Below, piece by piece: positions 8,725-17,889 of a stretch of DNA of 20,153 nucleotides; the first letter of the stretch is position 1, and each line of letters starts with the position of its first letter. The DNA comes from Jimgerdemannia flammicorona (taxonomy: Eukaryota > Mucoromycota > Endogonomycetes > Endogonales > Endogonaceae): NCBI GenBank assembly GCA_003990745.1, contig RBNI01001986.1, positions 1 through 20,153 of the forward strand, in the 5' to 3' direction. The notes under the pieces were generated by a model, which searched no databases, was not told the origin of the DNA, and saw only the letters and a program-made list of their open reading frames with translations. The translations under genes were made by a program, and so were the position numbers.

Positions 8725-9570
8725 CTAAACAGCTCCTGAGTATCCTGAATATGTATCACCGAACACTCGAACTCCGCTTGAATATCTCAAATGTCGGCTA
8801 GCCATGTATACTATAAGCTGCGACGCTAACCCCAGCTTCACTGACCGACAAGAGCGTGGGTTGCTCCAAGATACAATTTCCGCTAGACCGTGGCCCAGCA
8901 GGCGAGATCCATACCATACGTCTGCTAGATCAGGGAACGCCGTCAAGATGAGCTCGCATTACCCGAGTCATCTTGGGAAATGGCCTTGTTTCGGATGATG
9001 AAATATTTGGGAGACGAATGGAATGGACACGACATTTGCGCGCGTTTGGTTTTGGACGAGGTATGTATCGTAGAGACGGTGGGGTTTCTTGTGTCGCCGG
9101 ATTCCTCGCATGTAAAATGACGTATACTCTATGCACTGACATGCTTCAATCAAAACGTGGTATCAAGACCCTTTGAGGGAAGTCTACATGTAAGTTGATA
9201 AAAGATTTGCATAGTGTAACAAGTGTACAAGTGTGGGACATGGCTCGTAGAATTTGTGACTTGTAGCCTTCTGTGGATCTGTGGATCCTCGGTTTCACTC
9301 ATTATTAGCGTAAGACTGTACTGTCAAAACGCGTAAACCGGAATCCTCGCAAGACGGATATTTACCCCGTCGGACATGATTGAGTAGAGTATATTCGAGA
9401 GGCCCCGTGCATAATTTGGCAATAGTGCTGTAGCTATTCATTGTAATATATTAATATTTTGTTTATTTTTGAAAATATATAATCAAAAAATTATATATCC
9501 ATATATATATACGATTCGCAAGCCCCAATAGATGTGACAGACGTCAAATAAAAAAGGGTACCTTAAACTT
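8725..9570. other. Gene-free spacer, moderate GC
   Basis: Several open frames of 60-75 codons overlap on both strands near 8725-9180, but none has recognisable domains, consistent splice sites or a conserved motif. From about 9420 to 9550 the sequence is AT-rich again. Confidence 0.5.
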
Positions 9571-9801
9571 TTATCTGTCAGCAGCTCCCATTTTCTCCCA
9601 CGCCTTCCTAGTAATTATATCAGCACGTGTGTGCGAAAATTTTTTAGATCGCGTGGGGAAGAATTCCCGTTGGCCTTGATAGGCACGATATTGGTGCACA
9701 ACCGGGAGATAGAGACCCTTGAGATTCCACCATTGGGAATGGGGCGTCCAATTTAACACCCCGCCACATTCGATAACGATAACTTTCTTTTGAAGGTCCA
9801 T
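9571..9801 (-). CDS. Possible small protein or terminal exon, unrecognised
   Basis: An open frame of 76 codons from the ATG at 9801. It encodes a Trp/Tyr-containing, basic sequence with phrases such as WTPHSQWWNLKG and RAYQGQREFFPT, ending KAWEKMGAADR. A possible acceptor (GAAGCTAG) lies just upstream of the ATG, so it might be the last exon of a gene starting to the right, but I found no upstream exon. The composition looks more protein-like than nearby frames; that is the only support. Confidence 0.25.
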   Translation of the reverse strand: MDLQKKVIVIECGGVLNWTPHSQWWNLKGLYLPVVHQYRAYQGQREFFPTRSKKFSHTRADIITRKAWEKMGAADR

Positions 9802-10376
9802 ACCTAGCTTCAAGAATGGGTGTTTGTGTTCCTTTTTTTTTTTAACTCTTCATCAGCGATTAGACCTGTTGCAGCTTTGTTTGTTTACCGCGGGTAACCG
9901 CGGCCAATCTTCTGCAGCGACTTCCAGTCCAGATCAGACGGTTGATGCCAAATCGCCGATCGAGCGAACGTCCCACGTAATCCCGTGCAATGGGGGCAGT
10001 GCTGTAGGTAGAACTGGAATGCAATACATTGCAATAATACTGATCGCTTGTAGAATGGGGCAAAGATGAATGGGGCGGGTAAGCAAGACACGACAAATGG
10101 GGGGGTACAGGCCGAATTGTGTTACCGACTCGGAGGTTTTCCCGCAGGACCATGCATAATAGCTTAATAAACCGGTCCAGGGGCAGGAAAGGAAAGGAGG
10201 GAGGGAAAGGGGCCATGGGAACATAGGACCGCGGACGCCTTTTAATTTCGCCATTCTGAGACCTGACGTCACGGCGGCGATGGGCCCGTGCGAAGGCGCA
10301 TCTGGCGCGATGGGAAAAAAAAGAAAAAGGAGCCCATCACCCATCAGTCTTTGTCTCGGTTGGATCATATTGCGTA
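9802..10376. other. Upstream region of the 501-residue gene
   Basis: No gene is supported here. The base composition shifts from AT-rich to GC-rich, with purine-rich runs on the + strand (10186-10212). Overlapping open frames on both strands share no protein features. It probably holds the promoter and leader of the gene that follows. Confidence 0.5.
10264..10271 (+). promoter_or_regulatory. TGACGTCA, CRE-like site
   Basis: A perfect palindromic CRE/ATF-type bZIP site 113 bp upstream of the ATG at 10377. Whether it is bound is unknown. A second perfect copy lies in the gene-poor DNA at 18504-18511. Confidence 0.4.
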
Positions 10377-11958
10377 ATGGACCATCGCACTCCTACAACA
10401 GTCTTTTCTTTGAGGATCCGCAAGGTGAAGGATCCCAAGACACGCCACGAAGAAAAACCTCTTCGGCGCAAAGGTATCATGAGCTCCATTTTCCGCCGTA
10501 CAAAGAAGAAGAAGATCGAGGGCCGCGCTGGAGACCGCGAACCGCAGCTCGGCCGCCAAAACATCCTCTTCAATCCCAAAGAACTCAGGCACAACTCCGT
10601 CGCTCCAGACAACCTACCACTGCATACCAAGCCCACGCCGAGCCCAGACCTCCCCCCATACACGGACGACAACTCCCTCCCCCACCCCGACCTCGCCGAT
10701 CTGGACACACTCGTCTTCCGCCCGGACCAAACCCCGACGGACGGGGTCCGTCCCGTATCCAAGATCAGCGCTGAGACGGATGTGCATCCATCGCCCCTCA
10801 TGCGTTACACGTCCTCCAGCTCAGACACATTGGGCAACGACAATCCGTCTACCTTACCGCCATTCCCGCCGTCACCTTCTTCGGTCCGTCAATCCGCCCC
10901 GCCGGCACCTGCCTTTCGCAGCCTTTCTCTGTACGGGTCGCAGGCTGCGCCGCCGCTGACAACGCTAGAGACCGTGGTAGTAACACATACGGGCGATGCG
11001 GACGAGTCGGAGCTGCCTGGTGGGAAGGCTGTAGGCGATTCCGAGAATGATGAAAGTACCAACTCGATTATTAGTTCATCGTCGACTTGTAGGAACGAGG
11101 GCGAGGAACTCGATATGGATGGAGAGGATAAGTACTTGAGCGGCGTACGTGGGGTTCGATATCGTTCCACGAAGGAGCGGCGCCGTCTCAGTACTCCAGC
11201 GAGAGAGTTTGTGGAGCCGGGTCAGGAAGGTTTTGTCGGGATAGATCCGCGACTCCTGGCGAAGAAGAACGAGGCTGACGAAGATGAAGAATTGAATGTT
11301 CGTGAACGGGACATGCCGCAGGCGGACGATGCCAGTCACGATGCCAATGGTTTGGATAGCAGTTTGGCGGAATCGGATGAGATGCCTGACCAGGTCGATG
11401 TAGAGGACGGTGGTAAAGAGACAATTGAAGATTGCATCGATGTGGAGTCGCCGTTGTGCCAGTTGCCGTTGCAGAGGTTTTTGCGAGTCGATCTCACGGA
11501 CGACATCAAAACCGAACGGTCGGGATTGTTGGCGGGGTATGGTGTCAAGTATAGAGACGAAAGCGGAGATGCCGATAGTGAAGGTAGGATCAATACTACT
11601 TGATCAAGTCTGTCAATTATTCAACAACAAAAACTCAACCATTCCTCCCGTCCCCTTAGATCACACCACGACCGTGGACCTCCGCACTTCCGACACTTTT
11701 GAGACCCCCTTGATCCTCCCCTTCATCGTGGGTGGTACTTCCCAAACACAACTCAGTCGCCGCACCCGGCAGCCAGGACATTTGCCGCTACTCTTCAGCG
11801 TTGTCGTGAACGTGGCATTTGTGTACGAACTCTCCGTGCAAGTCGTCGCCCACGTTGTTGAGGAAAAGGTTGACAACAGGATGGCCGGCTGGCTGAGGGG
11901 AAAGTTCTCACTCGTGGGCGCGGGGAGGAAGAGGAGGGAGGTTGAGTGGGGAGGGTAG
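10377..11958 (+). CDS. Two-exon gene, 501-residue disordered acidic protein with one hydrophobic segment
   Basis: I do not recognise this protein. Exon 1 is 10377-11583 and exon 2 is 11660-11958. The 76-nt intron (GTAGGA to CCTTAG) joins in phase and removes the stop that ends the unspliced frame. A second in-frame ATG at 10479 begins MSSIFRRTKKKK and may be the real start, giving 467 residues. The first 200 residues are Pro/Ser-rich, then come acidic stretches (DADESE, EADEDEE) around RGVRYRSTKERRRLSTPARE. Near the end, residues 446-469 form a hydrophobic segment (LLFSVVVNVAFVYELSVQVV...) followed by a basic C-terminus (GRKRRE). This suggests a largely disordered protein with one membrane anchor or buried helix. 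It could be a membrane-tethered adaptor; function is not inferable from sequence alone. Confidence 0.75.
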
Positions 11959-12060
11959 ATGAAGGTATGGTAACGCATGACGATTGATGTAGTTGTCTCA
12001 AATCTCGAAAATCTCGCTTTACCATGAATGAATGTAGTAAATAATGTAGATGTTGGCGCT

Positions 12061-12084
12061 TTTCTTTCTTTCTTTCTTTCTTTC
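12061..12084 (+). repeat. (TTTC)6 microsatellite
   Basis: Six perfect TTTC units about 100 bp past the stop of the 501-residue gene, probably in or near its 3' untranslated region. Confidence 0.9.
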
Positions 12085-12315
12085 GTTCTCACTTTTTCTG
12101 TAAAAAATTGTAGTTGCAAAACCTAGTTTGATTTTTCTCGCCGACGACACGTTTGAGTACAAAATAAAAAGATTGGCATTGGCGAGCTCATTGTACAACT
12201 GAGTAATCGCACCATACGGACACACGTTCTCAAGATTACTCTTTTGTTGAAGAGATTGGATTGTGTATATGCGGCATTGTCATTGATAAACAAGTACATC
12301 GCTCGCTTCTGCTCC

Positions 12316-13122
12316 TCACAGTTCCGCCCCCAGTTCCTCCGCCCACTTCTCCACCCACGCTTTCAAGCCACGCCACTCATATCCCGTAAGCGGATGCAGC
12401 TCGCCCGCGGTCTCCTCGTCCTTCTCGGCAAACGCCTTCCCACCCATCTGTTCATAAAACGCACGTGAGCTCACATTCTCCGTAAACACCCACAGCATCA
12501 ATCTATCCGGCGCCGCCCGCCGCAGCAGCTCGGCCACCGCACGGGCGAAGATCCACCTCTCAGCCCGCGTGACTTGTGCTCGTACAGGAGGTAGATCGCC
12601 AGCATCTCAGCCGTCAGCTCGGGACCCTCGTAGTCACGCGCCACCGGATTCAGGTCGCAGAAGCCGACCACCTGCGAAGGGTCCAGAGGAGGACCAGGCG
12701 GATGGTCGCGGCGCGTCGCCGCGTGGAAGTATCTCTTGCCGCCAGGCGAGCCGCCGCGGGATCTTGGCATCGAGCTCGGAGAGGAAGGTGGCCGGGAGGA
12801 AGTCTATATGCAAGAGTGGAAAGGAAAGGAAAGGAGGGGAGGGTGGGAATGGGCCGCGCGTGAGATTGTGTTGGGACGCCAAGTATCTCGACGCCAAAAC
12901 AGCTCATTTCAATGCTTACCTTTGTATGCGGATTGCCACTGGATTATTGGAATGAAAGATGTAAAGGTCGCGGCATTACAACTTACAGTAAGAATCGGCA
13001 TCACATGGAGAAAATGGGACAAATCAGACATAATTAAGAGGCGACATTATACTCACCGCTCGAATATGCACCAGCGCCATTCCTTCCGCGTGCTCATACC
13101 GCGATGTCCCTGGCAATACCAT
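12316..13122 (-). pseudogene. GNAT-family N-acetyltransferase, frameshifted
   Basis: GNAT enzymes transfer acetyl from acetyl-CoA to an amine; the substrate is unknown. The exon starting MVLPGTSRYEHAEGMALVHIRA (13122, or the inner ATG at 13080) ends near GTGAGT at 13056. A second exon ends WQSAYK and splices through GTAAGC (12919) to ATATAG (12804) into FLPATFLSELDAK. The rest needs three frames: AWRQEILPRGDA, then ATIRLVLL (shift near 12710), then DPSQVVGFCDLNP...IYLLYEHKSRG (shift near 12685), then RWIFARAVAELLRR...LWVFTENVSSRAFYEQMGGK (shift near 12560) to TGA at 12316. The last shift falls in the acetyl-CoA-binding R/Q-x2-G-x-G/A loop. The introns near 12940-13056 are not resolved. It is either a recent pseudogene or sequence errors in GC-rich DNA. 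Confidence 0.8.
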
Positions 13123-13357
13123 CGTTTGAAATGCGCTTGAAAAAATTTAATGAACGTGCATTTATATGGAGGTAGCCTGGCGGATTTCCGAGAGGCACAG
13201 TAAGATGCGTAACGTTGTTCGTGACCATGGAAGTTGAGTCAATCTGACCAGTTTTGTTGCTAGCGGCTAACGACCAGCGACGACCTTTTTCGGGATGTGG
13301 CTTGGTTACATTTATTGTTTCTTTTTGCGAGGCTCATATTGACACTAGGCAAGCACC
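13123..13357. promoter_or_regulatory. Shared divergent promoter region, GNAT / NOP16
   Basis: Only 235 bp separate the start of the minus-strand GNAT gene from the NOP16 ATG, so both are probably served by one bidirectional intergenic region. I see no clear TATA box. The NOP16 start context (CACCATGGC) is a strong eukaryotic one. Confidence 0.5.
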
Positions 13358-14232
13358 ATGGCACGGCCCAGAGCAAGAAGGACGACAAGGAACCCTGGCG
13401 CGAAGGTGTCGCGCAGGACAGCGAACAAGCACATGAAGAGAGTGAACATTGTGGTATGTGTCCCATCTAGCACAATCCGGTTCCTGAATGGTTTGTGTGC
13501 GAGTCTAATTTCTCCACATTCTCACCTCTCACAGAGCAATGAAATCATCGCCAAAGCCTGGGACAAGAAGAAAACCCTCCGTCAAAAGTACGATCTCTTT
13601 TGCTACCCACTTTCCTTCCTTAATAATCAGACGCTAACTTTACTTCCCGCCCTTCGCCCTAGCTACGAGCGACTCGGGCTCATGACCACACTAAATGGCA
13701 ACACTGGCGGGCGCGAGGCCAAGACGACAACGGAGCCCCTCGAGGAGCCCACGGAGGCTGATATGGAGGCTGATATGGAGGAACTTGAGGACTTGCTGGG
13801 ACCAAACGAGGGCATCATCCAGCGCGACGAGCAGGGCAACGTCGTGCGAGTCATTGTTGGGAGGGAGAAGACGTTTGAAGAGGTAGTGGAGCAGGAGATC
13901 AAGCCCGTTAAGGCAAAAACGGATGTCGTGAAGGGTATGTATTTGATGCATTTATTTTGAAAAAGGGGAGGGGATCGTGGTTACCTTAGGGTGGCATTTC
14001 TAACGATATCTCCAATTTCCTCTCGAACACAGCGCTCGAAGCACGAGCCGCCAACGGGTGCAAGTTGGAGCGGCACCAGTCCGAGTTTGAGGTGAGCTGG
14101 GTGCAGAAGCTGATCGGCAAACACGGCGATGATTACGAAGCCATGTTCTGGGACAAGAAGCTGAACGTGTACCAGCAGACGACAGCGCAGCTGAAGAAAA
14201 AGGTGGTGATGTATCTGAAGAAACAGAAGTGA
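13358..14232 (+). CDS. NOP16: Nop16, 60S ribosome biogenesis factor
   Basis: Nop16 is a nucleolar protein needed for 60S ribosomal subunit assembly (pre-66S particles). Four exons, 13358-13453, 13535-13587, 13663-13934 and 14033-14232, splice in phase to 206 residues, similar in length to yeast Nop16. Introns are 81, 75 and 98 nt with donors GTATGT, GTACGA and GTATGT, and CTAAC-like branch points in introns 2 and 3. Features are a basic N-terminus (RPRARRTTRN), NEIIAKAWD (34-42), QNYERLGL (49-56), an acidic stretch (80-95), IIQRDEQGNVVRVIVG (101-116), and the C-terminal signature KHGDDYEAMFWDKKLNVYQQ (170-189) followed by a lysine-rich end. Introns 1 and 2 are multiples of three without stops, so an unspliced reading looks like one long exon. 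Divergent from the GNAT gene. Confidence 0.96.
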
Positions 14233-14309
14233 GGGATGGGTGACGGTAATTTGTAGGGATTGAAGACAACGGAGTGAAGTATAAGCGGGAACGTCGAACA
14301 TGTGTGAGG

Positions 14310-14313
<4 letters not shown>

Positions 14314-14362
<49 letters not shown>
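14314..14362 (+). repeat. Poly(T) run of 49 bases
   Basis: An uninterrupted run of 49 T begins 82 bp past the NOP16 stop, followed by a purine-rich GGAAGGAGGG stretch. It may be a slippage tract or the poly(A) tail of a retroposed sequence on the minus strand; no such sequence is recognisable next to it. Confidence 0.95.
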
Positions 14363-14363
<1 letters not shown>

Positions 14364-15198
14364 GAAGGAGGGAGGGAGAGAGGAACGGGGTGTGGATTTT
14401 TGTCACTGTTTATGGATGGTGTAAATTACACCTCACCATCAGCACACTAGATATCATAATTTTCATTTTTCGCATTCCCTTCAAGCTTCTTTATCGATTC
14501 ATCGTTGCAAAGCCCGCCATAATAAACTTAGCTAAGAAAAACCTTCCCTCATCTGCCAAAAGTAGCGAAGACGTCTCATCATTTTAAGATTCTTGGAATG
14601 ACATCTCGAAATGCTTTTTTTTTTTGTTTGTTTGTTGCTGTCTATGATTGGTAAACGTTGTTTTAGCTAGTCTCCATCCCCTTGATGCGTGAGCAGTATC
14701 AGAATATAGCAGTCGTGTAATTACCTGATAAAATTAGAAACATGAGCGATGTATCTATAGCTGACAAGTTAGTGGCTGTGATTCACCATCAGGGGTATTT
14801 GGTTTGCCATATACATATATACACATATGGGTATTGAACAGAATTTAACGTCACTCCTTACCCTCAAACATCGAAGAGAATGAGCGGCTTTGTCAGAGGT
14901 CGCGGCCTTCAGCTATGGCGCATGGTTGCCAGTCGCCGTTTCCGATCACCGTAATGTATGCTCGGGCTTTGGGATTATTGATAGGGTGCCAGTAGAGTCA
15001 TCAATCCCGTTGGATTAGTGAAACATCCAATTGCGTCTTTGGGGAACGCTGAGTAAAACTAGCCGAGATCTGCGGTGGGACAAGGTTTTCCGGATATATC
15101 AACATCGCGCTCGTAGCGCAAGACAAGACGCCATCTCGCTGACTCACTGGCTGCCTTCGTTCAACAACCAACCTCCCACGTACGCTCAATAACACATA
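14363..15198. other. Intergenic region, NOP16 to transporter
   Basis: No gene seen. The first half is AT-rich with short T runs near 14613. The last 250 bp are GC-richer and probably hold the transporter promoter. No TATA box or known operator is evident. Confidence 0.5.
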
Positions 15199-17137
15199 AT
15201 GTCCACCCCTCTCGCCCTCTCACGGCGCACCAGCAGCACCCACGTCGACACCTCGTCGATTCGCTCGGATAACTCCATCTCAAGCAAAAAGGATTCCACC
15301 GTCGGCGGCGCCTCCTCTTCCTCCAAGTCGTCACCGCCACCGCCCGCGAAGCGGTCCCTCCCATGGTACCTGTGGTGGAACGCAGAGGACTGGTGGTCGT
15401 GCTGGATCGGCCTCCTGATCTTCGGCGCCGTGGCTCTAATAGTCCCGCGCGGCGTCGCCCAGCCCCACTTCCTCCCCTGGTCCGTCAATCCATTCGACAC
15501 TTTCGCTGATCCGGGCAACTGGGGTCTCATTGTCCTCTTCCCAGCCATGGGCGCCCTCGTGTGGCTCGCCTGCGCGTCCACACTTGCCACCGCGTGGCGG
15601 CTGTACCCGCTCGGATACCTCGTCATCTTCTCGCTCGCCTTCGTGTCCAAGTGGCTCGCAGCCAACAAGTCCCTGCACAACATCAGTCTGGGCGACTCCG
15701 TCTGGGCCATCGTATTCGGCACATTGCTGAGGAACTTCTTGTCGTTCAAAAAGACCCATCACAGGTCACCGCTGCCGCCATGGCTGAAGGTCGCGCAGCA
15801 GACCGAACTTTACATCGCCATCAGTCTCGTGTTGCTCTGGTGGGTCGGATGCCGTATGCTTGTTTCCGTTCGCTTTTGATGAACTTTCTCGATCGGGATG
15901 GCGAGATGCTAATATAAGCACGATGTGGATTTGTTTTTTCTGCAGCATTGACATGTCTGTCCTCCGCCCGCTCGCGCCGCGCGCCGTCTTCGTCAGCTGG
16001 CCGGATACACCAACCATGTTCATTAGTATCGCCTTCGTCGGCTACAAGTACCTCAAGATTGACCTGCATAACGCCATCATCATGTCCGGCGCTACCTTCA
16101 TTTGGTAATTAGTCATTTGATAGTAATGTACTTTCTGTATTCATGGCTTAGCGGTATGACCTTGAATGACATTCTTTATTTACTATCATAATCATCCCTT
16201 ACACACAGCGGCTCTTCTGCTGCTGTCGCTCTGGCCGCCAGCATCGGCGCCCCCGCCAAAGCCGAAATGCCCATCGGTGCGTCAATACATTTTTCTCTCT
16301 CTCATCCATGTTCTCGACCCCATCACCGAATCCGATCGCTGAAACTCACCTCACATCCATCCCACCATAGCCATCATTTCAGTCTTCACGATCCCATCAC
16401 TTCTTGCATTGCCGTATATCGCCAAATCGATACAGATCTCGCCCAAGGTTGCGGGCGCCTGGTTCGGCGGCTCGGTGGACTCGACGGGTGCAGTAATTGC
16501 GGCGGCGAGCATTTACGGCGATAAGGATGCCATCAACACCGCGGCCGTCGTCAAAATGATGCAGAACGTACTCATTGGCCCCCTTAGCGTGTTCGTGGCC
16601 TACGTGTGGTCTCACCGTGAGATAAGCGAGGCCAAGAAGAACGAGGACAGGCTAATTGAGATGGCGGCACAGGATAACGCATTCGCCGCGGGGGACGCGA
16701 AGGAAGCAGAGGACATGGAAGCCAAGAAGGAGAGCGCATACGTATTGTTGTGGAAACGGTAAGTTTCCATATTCGATCCCTTAATTTGGGACGAATTGTG
16801 GCATGCTTTCTCTCAACATTCACTTATATGCCCCACCGCTATTTCTTCCTCGTCCCCTAGCTTCCCGAAATTCGTCATCGGCTTTATCTTGACCGCCGTC
16901 TTTTTCAACACGCTCATTCCGGATGCGGACCGCACCAACGTCAATGAATTCTGCTTCACCATTGGTGAGTGGTTTTCGACCATGTCTTTTGTCAACATTG
17001 GCATGGGGCTGCAGTTCTTCGAGCTGCGTCGCGACATCGTTGTGGTAGGCAAGCTCTGCACACTCTACCTAATTGCACAGCTCGTCGACGTCGTCGCCAC
17101 CGGCGGCCTCGCGTGGATCGCGTTTGATTTGTTTTGA
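15199..17137 (+). CDS. YeiH/UPF0324-family membrane transporter (putative sulfur-oxyanion exporter)
   Basis: A polytopic membrane protein of the UPF0324 family (Cons_hypoth698, E. coli YeiH type), whose bacterial members are proposed to export sulfate or sulfite; substrate and membrane are unproven here. Five exons, 15199-15839, 15946-16104, 16209-16276, 16371-16758 and 16861-17137, join in phase to 510 residues. Donors are GTGGGT, GTAATT, GTGCGT and GTAAGT; introns are 106, 104, 94 and 102 nt. The first 55 residues are Ser-rich and cytosol-like, then about ten hydrophobic segments follow. Family marks are ICGSSAAVALAA (266-277), AWFGGSVDSTGAV (319-331) and MMQNVLIGPLS (352-362). A charged loop (about 370-412, many Lys/Glu) before the last helices looks longer than in bacterial members. 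The gene is convergent with the small gene that follows. Confidence 0.93.
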
Positions 17138-17517
17138 GCAGGGGAGTTGACGTGAATCGATTTAGAGCGTTGTATTGGTTGCCGATGAGCATATAGATAC
17201 TGATGCTTTGTTGCAATGGTGGGATATACCCTGAGCGGCAATGTATAGATCACCATGCAGTGTTTATTATTAGGATCTTTTCTTCGATTTTAAGAGGTAT
17301 TTATACAAAATCCCTAAATAGCTGCACTCTGTAGCTAAACAAGATACATAATAAATATTTGAGTAGAAAATAGATAATATTATAAAAGTTGCAGGTGTAT
17401 CTCTAAAGCTTTCAGATGCTTTGGAGGTAACTGAAAGAGGTAAGAGTGTGGTACACACAGTGCCATCAAATATCACGTATTGGATATCTGGCCAGAGGCC
17501 GCGAAGTAGCGACGAAT
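17138..17517. other. Convergent 3' region
   Basis: AT-rich sequence between the stops of two convergent genes; it presumably contains both 3' untranslated regions and poly(A) sites. No gene seen. Confidence 0.6.
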
Positions 17518-17889
17518 TCAACGCACGGGATCCCTGTTACGAGTGTCACCCGAGCCATCCGGTGAGGAATTGAGCAGCTGATGTACTGTGCTGACGATTT
17601 TAGCACTTGGTCTGGGGGCGTCGTCCGCCGTGGGCGTCGTGCTGCTGTGCCCGCTGGAACGGAGGGAATCGGGTTTGTGGCTACGCTCGTCGGGTTTGTG
17701 GCTACGCTCGTCGGGTCTCCGGATGTGCTCGTCGGGTTTTCGGATGCGCTCGTCAGGTTTATATCCGCCTTCGACATCGGCTGGCATGGTCTGGGGTTCC
17801 TTGCGCTTTCTCACCCACAAGATGTAAATGTAGGAGAGGACCATGCCGACGCTGCCGATTCCACTGATGGTTGCGACGAGGGACTCCAT
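17518..17889 (-). CDS. Small single-pass membrane protein with heptapeptide repeats
   Basis: 123 codons from the ATG at 17889. An upstream in-frame ATG at 17922 would add 11 residues (MWTRKTKQRRI) and put a basic stretch before the helix. Residues 4-26 form one transmembrane helix (ISGIGSVGMVLSYIYILWV), followed by RKRK, which predicts a cytosolic C-terminus. Residues 43-74 are four to five heptad units of type KPDER(S/I)(H/R). The tail is Ser/Thr/Pro-rich and probably disordered. I do not recognise the family. The gene is convergent with the transporter. Support is the clean helix plus charge pattern; expression is unproven. Confidence 0.55.
   Translation of the reverse strand: MESLVATISGIGSVGMVLSYIYILWVRKRKEPQTMPADVEGGYKPDERIRKPDEHIRRPDERSHKPDERSHKPDSLRSSGHSSTTPTADDAPRPSAKIVSTVHQLLNSSPDGSGDTRNRDPVR
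17665..17764 (-). repeat. 21-bp tandem coding repeat
   Basis: Units of 21 bp start at 17681, 17702, 17723 and 17744, with a partial unit before. On the + strand they contain GCTCGTCGGGTTT; the first unit and most of the second are nearly identical. They encode the KPDER heptads of the small membrane protein. Confidence 0.85.

Noticed and set aside
11661..12119. Minus-strand open frame of 152 codons
   Set aside because: It lies antisense to exon 2 of the 501-residue gene and includes the TTTC microsatellite; a shadow of the real exon.
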